Assembly: GCA_021613375.1 (NCBI GenBank)
Contig: CM038719.1
Coordinates: 3,002,130-3,066,129, forward strand
Length of the DNA stretch: 64,000 bases
Source: Megaleporinus macrocephalus
Lineage: Eukaryota; Chordata; Actinopteri; Characiformes; Anostomidae
Direction: 5' to 3'
The position numbers and the translations under genes were made by a program. This document shows positions 27,129 through 41,757 of this stretch, piece after piece. The number at the start of each line of letters is the position of its first letter. Position 1 is the stretch's first letter. The notes under the pieces were generated by a model. That model searched no databases. It was given only the letters and a program-made list of their open reading frames with translations, and was not told the DNA's origin.

Positions 27129-27919
27129 CAGGGGTCACTAATAGGCGGACCGCAGTCCGCATCCGGACCCAGACGTTGTCCAATGCGGAACCAAACCGAT
27201 AATCTACTGAGAATAATTTAATTCTGACTGTGTTTATTTTAAGCGGTAAATCTTTTCTAGTCTTTACGGTATACGGGCTTTACGGCGCAGTGAACTCACA
27301 GACCAATCACATGCACTGTAAGATCACCAAAGGAGCTCCTCAGCCAATCAGATCTGTGCAGATTGGGGTGTGCGGCGCGCACACAGGCGAGATATGAAGC
27401 CAGAAAGAATAAGGAGCTCTAAAAACAGAAAAGTGAACAGAGAGAACTGAGTGTTTAACAGGAACGGTTCTGGAATGAACCTGCTCGTCTAGTTCTGGAG
27501 AACACCGCTCTGTACAACCAACATGTTCATCTGAGAAACTGAGTTAACAAGAAGAACCACGTTTATTTACTTTCTCTATAAATAAACACTTTAAGATCCA
27601 CTTTTTTTCAGAAGTGTTCTGTTTGTTTAATGTAGCTCTTGTTTTTATTGAAGTGAGTAAAAAACATTTATTATTAGTTTATAAATAATTCATTCAGTTC
27701 AGCATTTAAACAGTAACTATACTGAAATATACTGAACGGTATGTGTGGTGTGTTGGTGTTTCAGTAGCTGATGGTATAAGATGCTGATACTAGACTACTT
27801 CAGTAAACAGGATACACCACTGAATCAGAAATCAGAAGTTAGAGATGATCATGGTCTGGAACTTGGCCTGAGGAGATCTCCTCTAACTGGACCTTACTGA
27901 CTCTAATTAAACACCCCTG
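27129..27919. mobile_element. hAT-like nonautonomous element 2 (791 bp)
   Basis: The left end is CAGGGGTCACTAATAGGC and the right end is ACACCCCTG (reversed CAGGGGTGT), the classic CAGGGGT terminus of hAT elements. The flanks are GTGTAGAG (27121-27128) and GTTTAGAT (27920-27927), matching at 6 of 8 bases, consistent with a decayed 8-bp target duplication. The interior has CCGCAGTCCGCATCCGGACC and no transposase frame. Confidence 0.7.
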
Positions 27920-28119
27920 GTTTAGATGATTCACTGCTTACATTTACAAGTTGAAAGTGATCAGTCATGTAACACAGATCCAGCTAGGATAGGAATTTTT
28001 GTATATAACCGAAGATTAACTATAACTTAATTTCATAAAACTCACCACAGATAGACAAACGACTCACTCAAATCAAGAGAAATACATTTTATTACAAATA
28101 TAAAATCAGGCCAATTGCT

Positions 28120-29030
28120 TGAAGTCAACATACAAAACATCTTGACATATATTTGTAAGGTTCTACTACTTGGTTAGCTTAGTTGGGTTATTCTAAACTC
28201 TACACACAACAACATTAGATCATGGAAAAGATTAATAAGTGTTTATTCGTCCTAACTAACATAGCGGTAACTGAAATGCACTCGACCTGAGGTTACTTTT
28301 GTACACAAAATCTCTGACCAGAGCACTTAATGACCACCTGCACGTGCTCAGTGTGGAGAGCAGGTGACCGTGGCAGGTGTTTAAGTGACACTGGTCATTT
28401 AGTTACTGTCAGCTGCTCAAAATGGACAGATCTGCCCGCATCACCAGCCTGAAGAGCTGCCGCCCTGAGATAACACACCTCACCCGAAACGCCAGGAGAC
28501 GAGAGAACAGCCACCTCGCGTCGTCCTACGGTTCTATATTTAGAGCTCAAAGCCATGAAAACCACAGAGAGCAGAAAGAGGAACATGTTCTCTCACGACA
28601 GCAGCGCTTCACAAACGACAGAAGAAATCAACACAAGAACCTAAACACTAAACGCAGCTTTTACCCGACATGTATTTACAGATCTTTCTTGCTCTGTCCT
28701 AAAATATATGGTGCTTTATATTAGTACTATGAAATCCTTGAGTTTAAGTATCCAGTAGTTCCCATTTCTGGTCATGGAGTCCCAAAGTCCTGCGTATTTT
28801 ACAGTTTTTCTGAGGTTTTTTTGCTTGAATATCAAATCTTCTTTGTGAACTGGATACGAATCTGACATATCTTGACATATATATAGGCGTAAATTTGTAA
28901 AATCATATCATTGATTAGCTTAGTTGTCTTATTCTAACCTCTACACAGAATAATATTTGATCCTTGAAATTATTAATAAGTTTATTTATTTTAAGTAATG
29001 TATCTATAACTGCCATGCTTCACCAACACA
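28120..29030. repeat. Direct duplication flanking a short unique block
   Basis: Segments 28140-28275 and 28868-29020 share ATCTTGACATATAT, GGTTAGCTTAGTTG, TTATTCTAA, CTCTACACA and TTAATAAGT in the same order, about 730 bp apart. The block between them includes the minus-strand candidate exon at 28481-28586. The duplicated segments are probably two copies of an interspersed repeat, or the ends of one. Confidence 0.55.
28487..28586 (-). CDS. Candidate first exon of a short secreted peptide (speculative)
   Basis: On the minus strand an ATG at 28586 opens MFLFLLSVVFMALSSKYRTV then GRREVAV. A hydrophobic start of about 13 residues resembles a signal peptide, and GRR resembles an amidation/dibasic cleavage site. 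A candidate donor, TCGG|GTGAGG, follows at about 28487; the unspliced frame runs on to 28395. I recognise no family, no downstream exon is identified, and chance is a real alternative. Confidence 0.12.
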
Positions 29031-29103
29031 ACCTACAGTCAAGCTGGTCTAGAAGCAAAAGACCTGAGAAACATTCCTGTTGGGCCGAAGTTGTAGGGCC
29101 CTC

Positions 29104-29577
29104 ACCAGAATACCATCCTCACCAGAACACCATCCTCACCAGAACGCCATCCTCACCAGAACGCCATCCTCACCAGAACACCATCCTCACCAGAACGCCA
29201 TCCTCACCAGAACACCATCCTCACCAAAACACCATCCTCACCAGAACGCCATCCTCACCAGAACACCATCCTCACCAGAACACCATCCTCATCAGAACAC
29301 CATCCTCATCAGAACGCCATCCTCACCAGAACACCATCCTCACCAGAACACCATCCTCACCAGAACACCATCCTCATCAGAACGCCATCCTCACCAGAAC
29401 ACCATCCTCACCAGAACACCATCCTCACCAGAACGCCATCCTCACCAGAACACCATCCTCACCAGAACACCATCCTCACCAGAACACCATCCTCATCAGA
29501 ACGCCATCCTCACCAGAACACCATCCTCACCAGAACGCCATCCTCACCAGAACGCCATCCTCACCAGAACACCATCC
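29104..29577. repeat. 17-bp minisatellite (~28 units)
   Basis: The unit is ACCATCCTCACCAGAAC with variants GCCATCC and CTCATCAG. Three units equal 51 bp, so two overlapping frames remain open (218 and 178 codons, HPHQNTILTR type). They are artefacts of the array. Confidence 0.95.
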
Positions 29578-29904
29578 AGCGTTCACATATACGCTGCTAG
29601 TGGTGCATCTGATTAGCTAGTTAGTTAATTGGTTGGCGTTGATGCCGAATGTACGTGGTGGACGCAGCTTCAACAACTTTAACTTAGAAGTTAATGAGAC
29701 CCTGTTACGCAACTGACCTCGCACAGTACAAGAGGAAGAGTTATATAACACAACAGGAACTCGTCTCGGCGGGTTTCTCTTCAGTCGGCTAATCAGTCAG
29801 TCTTGCAAACCTAAGGTTTTATTTAAGGAGTTTAACATACTGTACATTAGGAGTGTGAATTATTGGGTTATTTGTCTATAAGCTTTAGTTTGCTGCTGTA
29901 GTGT

Positions 29905-30880
29905 CTTTATTTGCGTTGTCGTTAGCTCTGCAGCCTTTAGCGTGCTAACTAGCAAGCTAGCAGAAGAAAGTGGTGAAGTTGTAACAGCAGGCATGTATAC
30001 AGATAAAGTAGTTTTTGCGAACCTAACAAATCATATGTTATGGTTTGGAAATACTGCATTAGAACTGAGATGTAGTACATTTATTTTTATTATTTTTTGT
30101 CCTTAGCTCGGTAGCCGTTAACTAGCTAACTAGCAAGCTAGCGGAGGAAAGTGGTAAAGTTATATTACACATCATGTATACCACATGGAAGAGTTTGCAA
30201 CCTAAAGCCGAACAAATCACATGTTATTATTTGGAAATATTAAAAAAAAACTAAAATGCTGTACGTATATTTGTGTTGTTTTTAGCTCTGCAGCCTTTAG
30301 CATGCTAACTAGCAAGCCAACAGAGGAAAGTGGTGAAGTTGTATCAGCAGTCATGTATACAAATGGAGTAGTTTGCAACCTAAAGCCCAACAAATCATAA
30401 GTTATGGTTTGGAAATAGTAAGTTTAGTGCCATTATTTTTGTTGTCGTTAGCTTTGCAGCCTTTAGCATGCTAAATAGCAACTAGCAGAGGAAAGTGGTG
30501 AAGTTATATTAGCAGTTATATATACCACATGGAAAAGTGTGCAACCTAAAGCCCAACAAATCATATGTTATGGTTTGGAAATAGCAAGTTTTGTGCCATT
30601 ATTTTTATTGTTGTTAGCTTTTCAGCCTTTAGCATGCGAACTAGCAACTAGCAGAGGAAAGTGATGAAATTATATCAGCAGTCATCTATATAGATGGAGT
30701 AGTTTGCAACCAAAAACCCAACAAACCATATGTTATAGTTTTTTGGAATATTAAACTAGAACTCAGGTGTAGTATGTTTATTTTTTGTTGTTGTTAGCTC
30801 TGTAGCCTTTAGCATGCTAACTAGCAAGCTAGCGGAGGAAAGTTGTATTAGCAGTATATGAGATGGAGAAGTTTGTAATC
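29905..30880. repeat. ~175-bp tandem repeat, six diverged units
   Basis: The landmark TTAGCTCTGCAGCCTTTAGC recurs near 29922, 30102, 30282, 30448, 30615 and 30796. Each is followed by GCTAACTAGCAAGCTAGC, GAGGAAAGTGGTGAAGTT, an ATGTATAC segment and CAAATCATATGTTATGGTTT. Spacing is 166-181 bp. The CTAGCAAGCTAG core is palindromic. This is a mid-length satellite-like array in the spacer 3' of the claudin gene. Confidence 0.85.
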
Positions 30881-31370
30881 TATCCAGAGCTATGTTTTCT
30901 GAAATCTTACCTATTTTAACGTGTTATGTCGTATAGTGTGGCCCACGTTTGTTTACAGGTTTGAAAATGGAAATTCATTCAGGGTGCAGTGATTTGTCAG
31001 GTTGCGGAAGTTACTCTTGAGCTAATACGGAAATAAAAAAGCCCCTAAGATGGACTGAGAGGAAATGACTGGGGTCCGTGACTGAGAGCAGGAAAACATT
31101 ACAATATACAGGACCGAGGGACTCCAGGACCACCACTGGTCTTATCTAATTCTCCTAAACACACTTTCAAACATACACAACAGGGACGGTAATGTTGATT
31201 ATTAGCCTTTGGGTGATTCAACGCATCTGAATTAATATATCACTTTAATTTAGATTCACTTATAAAAACTCATGTTTGGATCTTTTACTTTATCTGAAAA
31301 ATGTGGAACATCATCATAATCGATGCAGTTGAACCGCCACCCTTAACTGATCGCATGCTTTGAAGCCCAT

Positions 31371-31874
31371 CTAGACGTAGTTCTTGCTCGGGGCCGAAGC
31401 GCTGTTGCTGTAATACTTGGCGGTGCCGCCGGAGCCTCCGGAGCGCGGGCGGCTGAAGCAGCAGAGCAGTCCTCCGGCCAGCAGGAGGAGCACGCCGCCG
31501 GCCCAGCCGATGAAGATGCAGGGCCCCAGCTCCCGGCGGTTGGAGGGGTTGATCAGGGGGTTGTTGAAGTCTCTGACGACGTTGCTGGCGGACCAGCTGA
31601 CGGGGATGAGGAGGAGCAGGCCGGAGATGAGCAGCGACACGCCGGCCACCAGGCACACTTTGGGCTTGGCGTCCTCGTTCTCGATGCAGGTGGTGAAGTC
31701 GGCCCCGGCGAACAGCGCCAGGAGGGCCACCACCGTCAGCATGCAGCAGATGATGGTCATGGCACGGGCGGCCTGGAGAGCAGAGCTCAGGATCAGCAGA
31801 GACTCGTAGGCCTTGCACTGCTGCTGACCTGTGCTCTGCACCACACACTCCATCCACAGACCCTCCTGCTGGAC
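31371..31874 (-). CDS. Claudin, second coding exon (residues 45-211)
   Basis: Claudins are four-pass membrane proteins that form tight-junction strands and set paracellular permeability. This exon follows acceptor GTGTGTTCAG and encodes VQQEGLWMECVVQSTGQQQC through to the stop. It shows the first-loop signature (G49-L50-W51, C54, C64), TM2 at about 80-101, TM3 at about 117-138, TM4 at about 161-182, a membrane-proximal CC (182-183) and the C-terminal PDZ ligand KNYV. The total of 211 residues is normal for the family. The wording is closest to the CLDN3/4/5/6/9 group, but I cannot fix the orthologue. A possible ATTAAA signal lies near 31249-31244 on this strand. The gene is convergent with coro1a. 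Confidence 0.93.
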   Translation of the reverse strand, partial: VQQEGLWMECVVQSTGQQQCKAYESLLILSSALQAARAMTIICCMLTVVALLALFAGADFTTCIENEDAKPKVCLVAGVSLLISGLLLLIPVSWSASNVVRDFNNPLINPSNRRELGPCIFIGWAGGVLLLLAGGLLCCFSRPRSGGSGGTAKYYSNSASAPSKNYV

Positions 31875-31906
31875 CTGAACACACAAACATAAAGCCGTCA
31901 GCACAG

Positions 31907-31908
<2 letters not shown>

Positions 31909-31959
<51 letters not shown>
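31909..31959. repeat. (CA)n microsatellite in a claudin intron
   Basis: About 25 CA repeats lie 35 bp upstream (in gene sense) of the claudin coding-exon acceptor, where they read as (TG)n. Confidence 0.97.
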
Positions 31960-31964
<5 letters not shown>

Positions 31965-32061
31965 ACACGGCAAACAGACGAGGACACTTCTTATTCAGTT
32001 ACCTCAGATATATACACTACTGTGCAGGTTTTAGTCACTGAGGGATGTTATTATATATAAA

Positions 32062-32634
32062 AACCTTTTATTTACTCAGTAAACACTTTATTATTAAATA
32101 TTAATCAGTATTAATAGAGTAAGTAGTACTTTTACACTTTATTATTAAATATTAATCAGTATTAATAGAGTAAGTAGTGTTTTACACTTTATTATTAAAT
32201 ATTAAACAGTATTAATAGAGTAAGTTGTGCTTTTACACTTTATTATTAAATATTAATCAGTATTAATAGAGTAAGTAGTGTTTTCCATACGTCAGTGTGT
32301 TTATTTAACCCTTTCCAAGCTTCTCCTAAACAACCCAGTATTATTATCAGTTCTCATCTAATACCTGCTTTGACTGCTCAGTACTTCATTAAGATAAATC
32401 AAGATTTGCTGCTGAAGGAACTGAACACATTCATACAATGTCTGGGGCGTCCAGGAGAAATCTGGAACCTAACTTTGTTCTTCAAACTGGATCAAGATCT
32501 GATCTACTTCTCTCACAATAACATATTCATGTTACTTTGTATTGTATGTCTGATTATTTACATCTGTTCTAATCAGATCTGCTTATCTTACTGGTGTAAA
32601 TATACTTATTGATCAGATAAAGATTTTTACACTT
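32062..32634 (+). repeat. Interspersed repeat with conserved frame, partner of 13270-13740
   Basis: A ~51-bp AT-rich unit (TTATTATTAAATATTAATC...) is repeated about four times at 32083-32284. It is followed by a segment with a 105-codon frame (32295-32612) nearly identical to the minus-strand frame at 13607-13305. The upstream words ACTACTGTGCAGGTTTTAG resemble the ends of a common fish DNA element. It is inverted relative to its partner 19 kb away and lies inside the claudin intron. Confidence 0.7.
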
Positions 32635-32691
32635 TCAGCTCAGAAGTTTACACAGACGTTTACCTAAAATGACTTCAGGCTTTAGTACTGC

Positions 32692-33296
32692 ATGATGTAT
32701 TACTTTACCTGCTCTTAAACATTCAGCCTATTTCTATGAATGTGTTTATTTATTTTCTTATTTTTTATATAATCTTTTATTATATAAAAAAGTTTTTCCC
32801 TTTATGCTAAAATGTTTAACAATTGGTTTGATTTGTATTTGTTTCTTAACTAAATATTAATTATTCCCCCATCAATTATTCCCCCATCCCCTATTGTTTC
32901 TATAACATTTGTACACTGTATAAAGAGCTTTGTTGGTACCACCTAAAATTAATTCATGTGGTAACGAGCAACTGGTCTTACTCAACAAATGAATTTGATT
33001 AAAAATAAATTATGTTGAATAAAAGCAGTTTTATTTTAAGTAAAGTAAAATGTTTAGGTACAAACAAAGCTCTTAATACAGTGTACAAATTTTATAGAAA
33101 CAAATTAGCTTAACATTTTTATGGGAACAATTAATATTTAATTAAGAAAAAGATAACAGAATAAAATCAAATGTCAAAATTTCAGCATTAAGAGAAAAAC
33201 TGTAAATAAAAGGATTTTATAAAAAATAAGAAAATAAATAAACACGTTAATAGAAATAGGCTGTATCTTTTAAGAGCAGGTAATAAATTCTACAGC
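32692..33296. mobile_element. Foldback element with ~240-bp inverted arms
   Basis: The arms at about 32700-32940 and 33057-33290 are imperfect reverse complements. The outer words are TACCTGCTCTTAAA and, reversed, the same; the inner words are CATTTGTACACTGTAT and ATACAGTGTACAAATTT. The loop is about 110 bp. The transcript of this claudin intron could form a very long hairpin. No coding frame or clear target duplication was found. Confidence 0.75.
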
Positions 33297-33410
33297 TGTC
33301 GTTTCTCATTTCTAGCAGTGCATCTTTTTGAGCACCAGCACATATACATCTCTGTTTTCATCCAATAATTAATAATAATTATAGTTATAACCAGATATCT
33401 GTATCTGTAC

Positions 33411-33542
33411 CTGTGCAGTGATGATGTTCTGGCCGGTGAAGGACGACACCTTCCAGCCGGGCAGGACGCAGGTCACAATGGCGGCGATGAGGCCTAAAAT
33501 TGAGAGCCCAACACATACGATCTGAACTCCTGAGGATCCCAT
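33411..33542 (-). CDS. Claudin, first coding exon (residues 1-44)
   Basis: The ATG at 33542 lies one base after a strong acceptor (CTCTCTCTCCATCAG|G), so the upstream frame extension is intron and this is the start. The exon encodes MGSSGVQIVCVGLSILGL and IAAIVTCVLPGWKVSSFTGQ, ending NIITAQ before donor GTACAG at 33410. TM1 spans about 7-27, and W30 is the conserved first-loop tryptophan. It joins in phase 0 to the exon at 31874 across a 1536-bp intron. This break falls inside the first extracellular loop, between W30 and GLW. Confidence 0.92.
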
Positions 33543-33543
33543 C

Positions 33544-35779
33544 CTGATGGAGAGAGAGGAGATAAGGTTAGCCGTGAACATCAGACATGAACTGGAGGAA
33601 CTGCACAACACTGACGCTCAGCGATACACACAGCAAATATGATCGACATGTTTAACGACAATCAATAACTTTACACTTTATACTGCTGGACGCTGTTACC
33701 CAGAACTTAACCGGGTGGTTTAAACCACAGTGGTTTAAATATAGGTCGGGTGGGTGGTACAGCTACACTTCAAGACCACAAAATACACCCCAATAAAAAA
33801 GTCAGTAACTAATTATTAATAACAACCAAAATTAATTCTTTACAACAGTGCTAATATCTGCTAGCCCTCTATGTAGTTTTTAATATTATACAAATGATAC
33901 AAATGAACTCCCGCTCACTCACATTTGTAGATAATAAATTATGTTCCACATTTTATTTCAAGCTTGTAACAGGTTCCATTCCTAACAACTACCCGGAACT
34001 GGGGCTGTGTTCACAATACAGAAACATAGGAACGTGTTTATTTGAATAGAAATGATGGCTCTTTGAAGACTGACCGCTAAAAAGGCCATTCTTGGTGTAC
34101 ATTTCAGGAATATTTTGCAGAGTGAATAAAATAAAAAAACTATAAAATATTATAAAAATAAAACACTGCATCCTGGAAAGCATAGCAAAGCTTTCAGATT
34201 GAACAGCACTTAAGTTGCACTGTAGCTTCTATTTACAGTTGGTGACGTATCTAGAACCTCCAGGGCGATTAGTCGATTAGTGTTAAAAATGATTGAGTAT
34301 TGATTATTATTGAATAGTTCAATACTGAGGGGCTCAAAATTGAAATTGCTCCTCTTTTTTAGGTATAAGTAGAAAACAGACGTGACTAAGGAAGCAGTTG
34401 CTATGTTTACATCCAATGTAATATTTAATTTCTGAAAACACTTCAGCTTGGTAATAATTAAATCTTTATGTTCGGCTTAGGTTAATAAACTAAATGTTTG
34501 TACAGTGTGTTTTTTAAATAATCACAATATATAAATTTTTATTTTTCATTTTTTACCACATGTTGTGCTTCACATCGTATGTAAATTTCATGTTAAACAA
34601 AGAATTGACCTGAAATTACTCAGAAAAAGTTCTGGTTCCATTGACGTACACTAAAAGTAATGAGTTCTCATTTTCAAGATATGAGCTGACAGCAATAAAA
34701 CAAAATCACAACTGTACAGAAATATTAAATTCAGCTTTCTTAGCACATACCAGAACAGATTTACAGGAAATTACATTATTTTTTAGAACTTTTGTCGTTT
34801 TTCTATGTAAATTACTGTAAGGGTTGGTGCCGGGAGTCATGCTGGGCTTCCAGTCTGGGATGAGGAACGTGAATGGAATGTTTGGGAGGTAGAGAATCCC
34901 TGCCTGAATCCTGAGATTCTGTTTTAATGCCTAAGACTGCAATCAGGCTTACACAACACAGGGATGTGTAACACTGCGGCTTAATATACACACAAACATA
35001 CACCCGAAATGGCTCCGACGCCGACACCTCCCTGCCTGGAGTGCAATCCCACAATGCCGCGCCCCTCCCTGTGAGCAGGCCCGTGCAGGAATCTTATAGC
35101 TCTGAGCTACAGCTGCCTAAACACACAACGTGAGAGAAGCAAAGCTTCGGGCTCAAGTCCTGACAGGCTCCATACGTCCACGCCCACACGGGCTCAGTCC
35201 CGACACACCCGAACATCACCTACAGCTATACAAAACACAGCCTATACAAAAAACATGCACCTCTCCACAGAAAAACACACTCCCGCCACTTTCAGACACA
35301 CTCGCTGCTCAGTCCCTGCAAGTCACGACACATTTGTTGACATATCTTTATATTCAACATCCAGGAGTGCCCAAACTTTTGCACGCAGCTGTTTGTCTAA
35401 AGTTTAAACTGTTTCAAAAATGAAAAACAAAAACACCTTAAATATCCAAAACTGGAACATTATTATTACCCACTATATTTCCAATGATATTTAAAGTGGT
35501 TTTCAATGTGAGTCAGAACCGTACACTGTGGTGGTGAATGGAACCAGACGTCTGAATGCCTCTAAAAGTTCATAGCTCATCAACTAACATGCGATGGCTA
35601 TCAATTCGCTGCTCGATGTCTGAGACAAAGTTTGAGATAAAACTTAAAACCAAAACATCAGCAGTGGAGCGGTGGATGCAGGATGTGCTGAGACTTATTT
35701 TTACATCTTCTGGTATTTTATCATCATCAAGATTACAGAACTCCGAACTCCGAGCTGGTGATAAATAAAATAGCTATGC

Positions 35780-35780
<1 letters not shown>
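33544..35780 (-). other. Claudin 5' intron, part without a clear array
   Basis: This is intron 1 if the noncoding exon at 39424 is right. It holds copies of the TGGTTCCATTGAC dispersed family at 34620-34675 and 35495-35570. No coding exon is recognised. The short frames (60-100 codons) show no domain. Confidence 0.5.
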
Positions 35781-39300
<3,520 letters not shown>

Positions 39301-39423
39301 ATTTAAGTTAAGTCTTGTTAAGCTTGACCTGCATATCTTCTCTTTAGACCGTTATGAACTGAATTAATTACAGTCTGCACAGAAACACGGGATGGAATGG
39401 AGAAAAATGAAGACTCTCAGTAC

Positions 39424-39518
39424 CTGGATTTGGTCGGAGGAGCTGGAGAGATGTTCTGCAGATGTTCTGGACGCTTGGTCTGGAGTCTTGGCGCTGGTGA
39501 TAGTGATGGACGTGTACA
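39424..39518 (-). other. Probable noncoding first exon of the claudin gene
   Basis: On the minus strand the segment ending CGACCAAATCCAG is followed by donor GTACTGAG (39423 downward). A TATA-like CTACAAAAACAT (39552-39541) would place the start near 39518. A 5'-UTR exon is needed because the claudin ATG sits one base after an acceptor. The implied intron is 5880 bp. The exon has no ATG-initiated frame of note. This is inference from signals, not homology. Confidence 0.5.
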
Positions 39519-39540
39519 GGTGGGGTAGTAGTGATGGAGA

Positions 39541-39582
39541 ATGTTTTTGTAGAGGAATGTGAGGGAGGGGGGTAAGGGCGGG
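39541..39582 (-). promoter_or_regulatory. Candidate claudin core promoter
   Basis: It holds a TATA-like CTACAAAAA (minus strand, about 39552-39544) and, upstream of it, a GC box GGGCGGG (39576-39582 as read on the plus strand). Next, farther upstream, is a short (CT)n at 39600-39626. The spacing suits a minus-strand start near 39518. Confidence 0.4.
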
Positions 39583-39879
39583 ACTAGACTTGTCCTCTGT
39601 CTCTCTCTTTCTCTCTCTCTCTCTCTCGGTTGTGAAACAGAGTTTTCTGCTTGAAACTATGACATCTTATGGATCACCATCATATGATCCAGCCAGAACG
39701 TGACGCAGTCCACCAAAAACCCACAGCTTTAGGTTCCCACTGGTGACGTTCCTTCTCAATACACGTCATATGAGGCCACATCGAAGTAAACAGTGGAAAC
39801 AAGATAGTTACATGTTGGTAAAGGGGAACTCCACCAATCCAAATGGTTCAAACGTAAACATTCCAGAGAAACTAAAATT

Positions 39880-40245
39880 ACAGTGGTGGTGAATGGAACC
39901 AGACATCCACCTCTAAAAGCTCCCTCATAGAAAGTTATTGGAGTAAATGGTTATTAATACATTTTCTAATGTCAGAGACAGAAAAATGTCTGGAGAAATT
40001 TCTGGTTCCACTCTCTTCCATTAAAATCTATCTATCTATCTATATATCTACCGTTGCTGTTTAAAAGAAAACATGTATCTCCATTTTTGTCTATTTTTAT
40101 TTTCCTACATCTTTCAAATTCGACACAGCTGCTCTTTACATTGTGTGAAATTTTCATGATGAATGGACCAATAGAAATGCTCTCAAATAGCGTGGGGGAA
40201 AAAAATCTGGTTCCATAGACTTCCATTAAAGCTAAACAATATTTT
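39880..40245. repeat. Copies of the TGGTTCCATTGACTT dispersed family
   Basis: Segments with GAATGGAACCAGACATCC, TTTCTGGTTCCACTC and CTGGTTCCATAGACTTCC lie here, together with AATGGACCAATAGAAATGCTC and CATGATGAATGG. A (TCTA)n-like stretch at 40027-40050 splits them. This is the same family as at 690-790. Confidence 0.5.
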
Positions 40246-40305
40246 TGTTCTCACCTGAAGTTTCCACTTTGGAGATGTTTTTCTTTGGGCAGTAACGATG
40301 CATAC

Positions 40306-40344
<39 letters not shown>

Positions 40345-41757
40345 GACTTCCTCTCTCTACCTTCATTACAGCTTCATCTCTCTACCTTCATTACAGCTTC
40401 CTCTATTTACCTTCATTACAGCTTCCTCTCTCTACCTTCATTACAGCTTCCTCTATTTACCTTCATTACAGCTTCCTCTATTTAACTTCATTACAGCTTC
40501 CTCTATTTACCTTCATTACAGCTTCCTCTATTCACCTTCATTACAGCTTCCTCTCTCTACCTTCATTACAGCTTCCTCTCTCTACCTTCATTACAGCTTC
40601 CTCTATTCACCTTCATTACAGCTTCCTCTCTCTACCTTCATTACAGCTTCCTCTCTCTACCTTCATTACAGCTTCCTCTATTCACCTTCATTACAGCTTC
40701 CTCTATTCACCTTCATTACAGCTTCCTCTATTCACCTTCATTACAGCTTCCTCTATTTACCTTCATTACAGCTTCCTCTATTCACCTTCATTACAGCTTC
40801 CTCTATTTACCTTCATTACAGCTTCCTCTCTCTACCTTCATTACAGCTTCCTCTCTCTACCTTCATTACAGCTTCCTCTATTCACCTTCATTACAGCTTC
40901 CTCTCTCTACCTTCATTACAGCTTCCTCTATTTACCTTCATTACAGCTTCCTCTATTCACCTTCATTACAGCTTCCTCTGTTCACCTTCATTACAGCTTC
41001 CTCTCTCTACCTTCATTACAGCTTCCTCTATTCACCTTCATTACAGCTTCCTCTCTCTACCTTCATTACAGCTTCCTCTCTCTACCTTCATTACAGCTTC
41101 CTCTATTTACCTTCATTACAGCTTCCTCTCTCTACCTTCATTACAGCTTCCTCTCTCTACCTTCATTACAGCTTCCTCTATTTACCTTCATTACAGCTTC
41201 CTCTATTTACCTTCATTACAGCTTCCTCTATTTACCTTCATTACAGCTTCCTCTATTCACCTTCATTACAGCTTCCTCTATTTACCTTCATTACAGCTTC
41301 CTCTATTCACCTTCATTACAGCTTCCTCTATTTACCTTCATTACAGCTTCCTCTATTTACCTTCATTACAGCTTCCTCTATTTACCTTCATTACAGCTTC
41401 CTCTCTCTACCTTCATTACAGCTTCCTCTATTTACCTTCATTACAGCTTCCTCTCTCTACCTTCATTACAGCTTCCTCTCTCTACCTTCATTACAGCTTC
41501 CTCTATTCACCTTCATTACAGCTTCCTCTCTCTACCTTCATTACAGCTTCCTCTCTCTACCTTCATTACAGCTTCCTCTATTTACCTTCATTACAGCTTC
41601 CTCTCTCTACCTTCATTACAGCTTCCTCTATTTACCTTCATTACAGCTTCCTCTATTTACCTTCATTACAGCTTCCTCTATTCACCTTCATTACAGCTTC
41701 CTCTATTTACCTTCATTACAGCTTCCTCTATTTACCTTCATTACAGCTTCCTCTGTT
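40345..41757. repeat. 25-bp minisatellite (~56 units)
   Basis: The unit is CTTCATTACAGCTTCCTCTA plus a five-base tail that is mostly one of three states (units end CTCTCTAC, CTATTTAC or CTATTCAC). A (TA)n lies just upstream (40311-40342). Three units make 75 bp, so one plus-strand frame remains open for 516 codons; it is an artefact. Each unit contains TTACAG, which resembles a splice acceptor, so the plus strand carries about 56 acceptor-like sites. Confidence 0.96.

Noticed and set aside
28964..29620. 218- and 178-codon frames (HPHQNTILTR type)
   Set aside because: They are two frames of the 17-bp minisatellite; not a gene.
31285..31968. Alternative long frames overlapping the claudin exon
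   Set aside because: The frame reading NYV-stop with the GLW/C/C signature is the claudin. The others, on both strands, are shadows of a GC-rich exon and the CA repeat.
33540..33611. Upstream extension of the claudin start (extra ~23 residues)
   Set aside because: A pyrimidine tract and CAG acceptor sit one base before the ATG at 33542, so the upstream in-frame sequence is intron.
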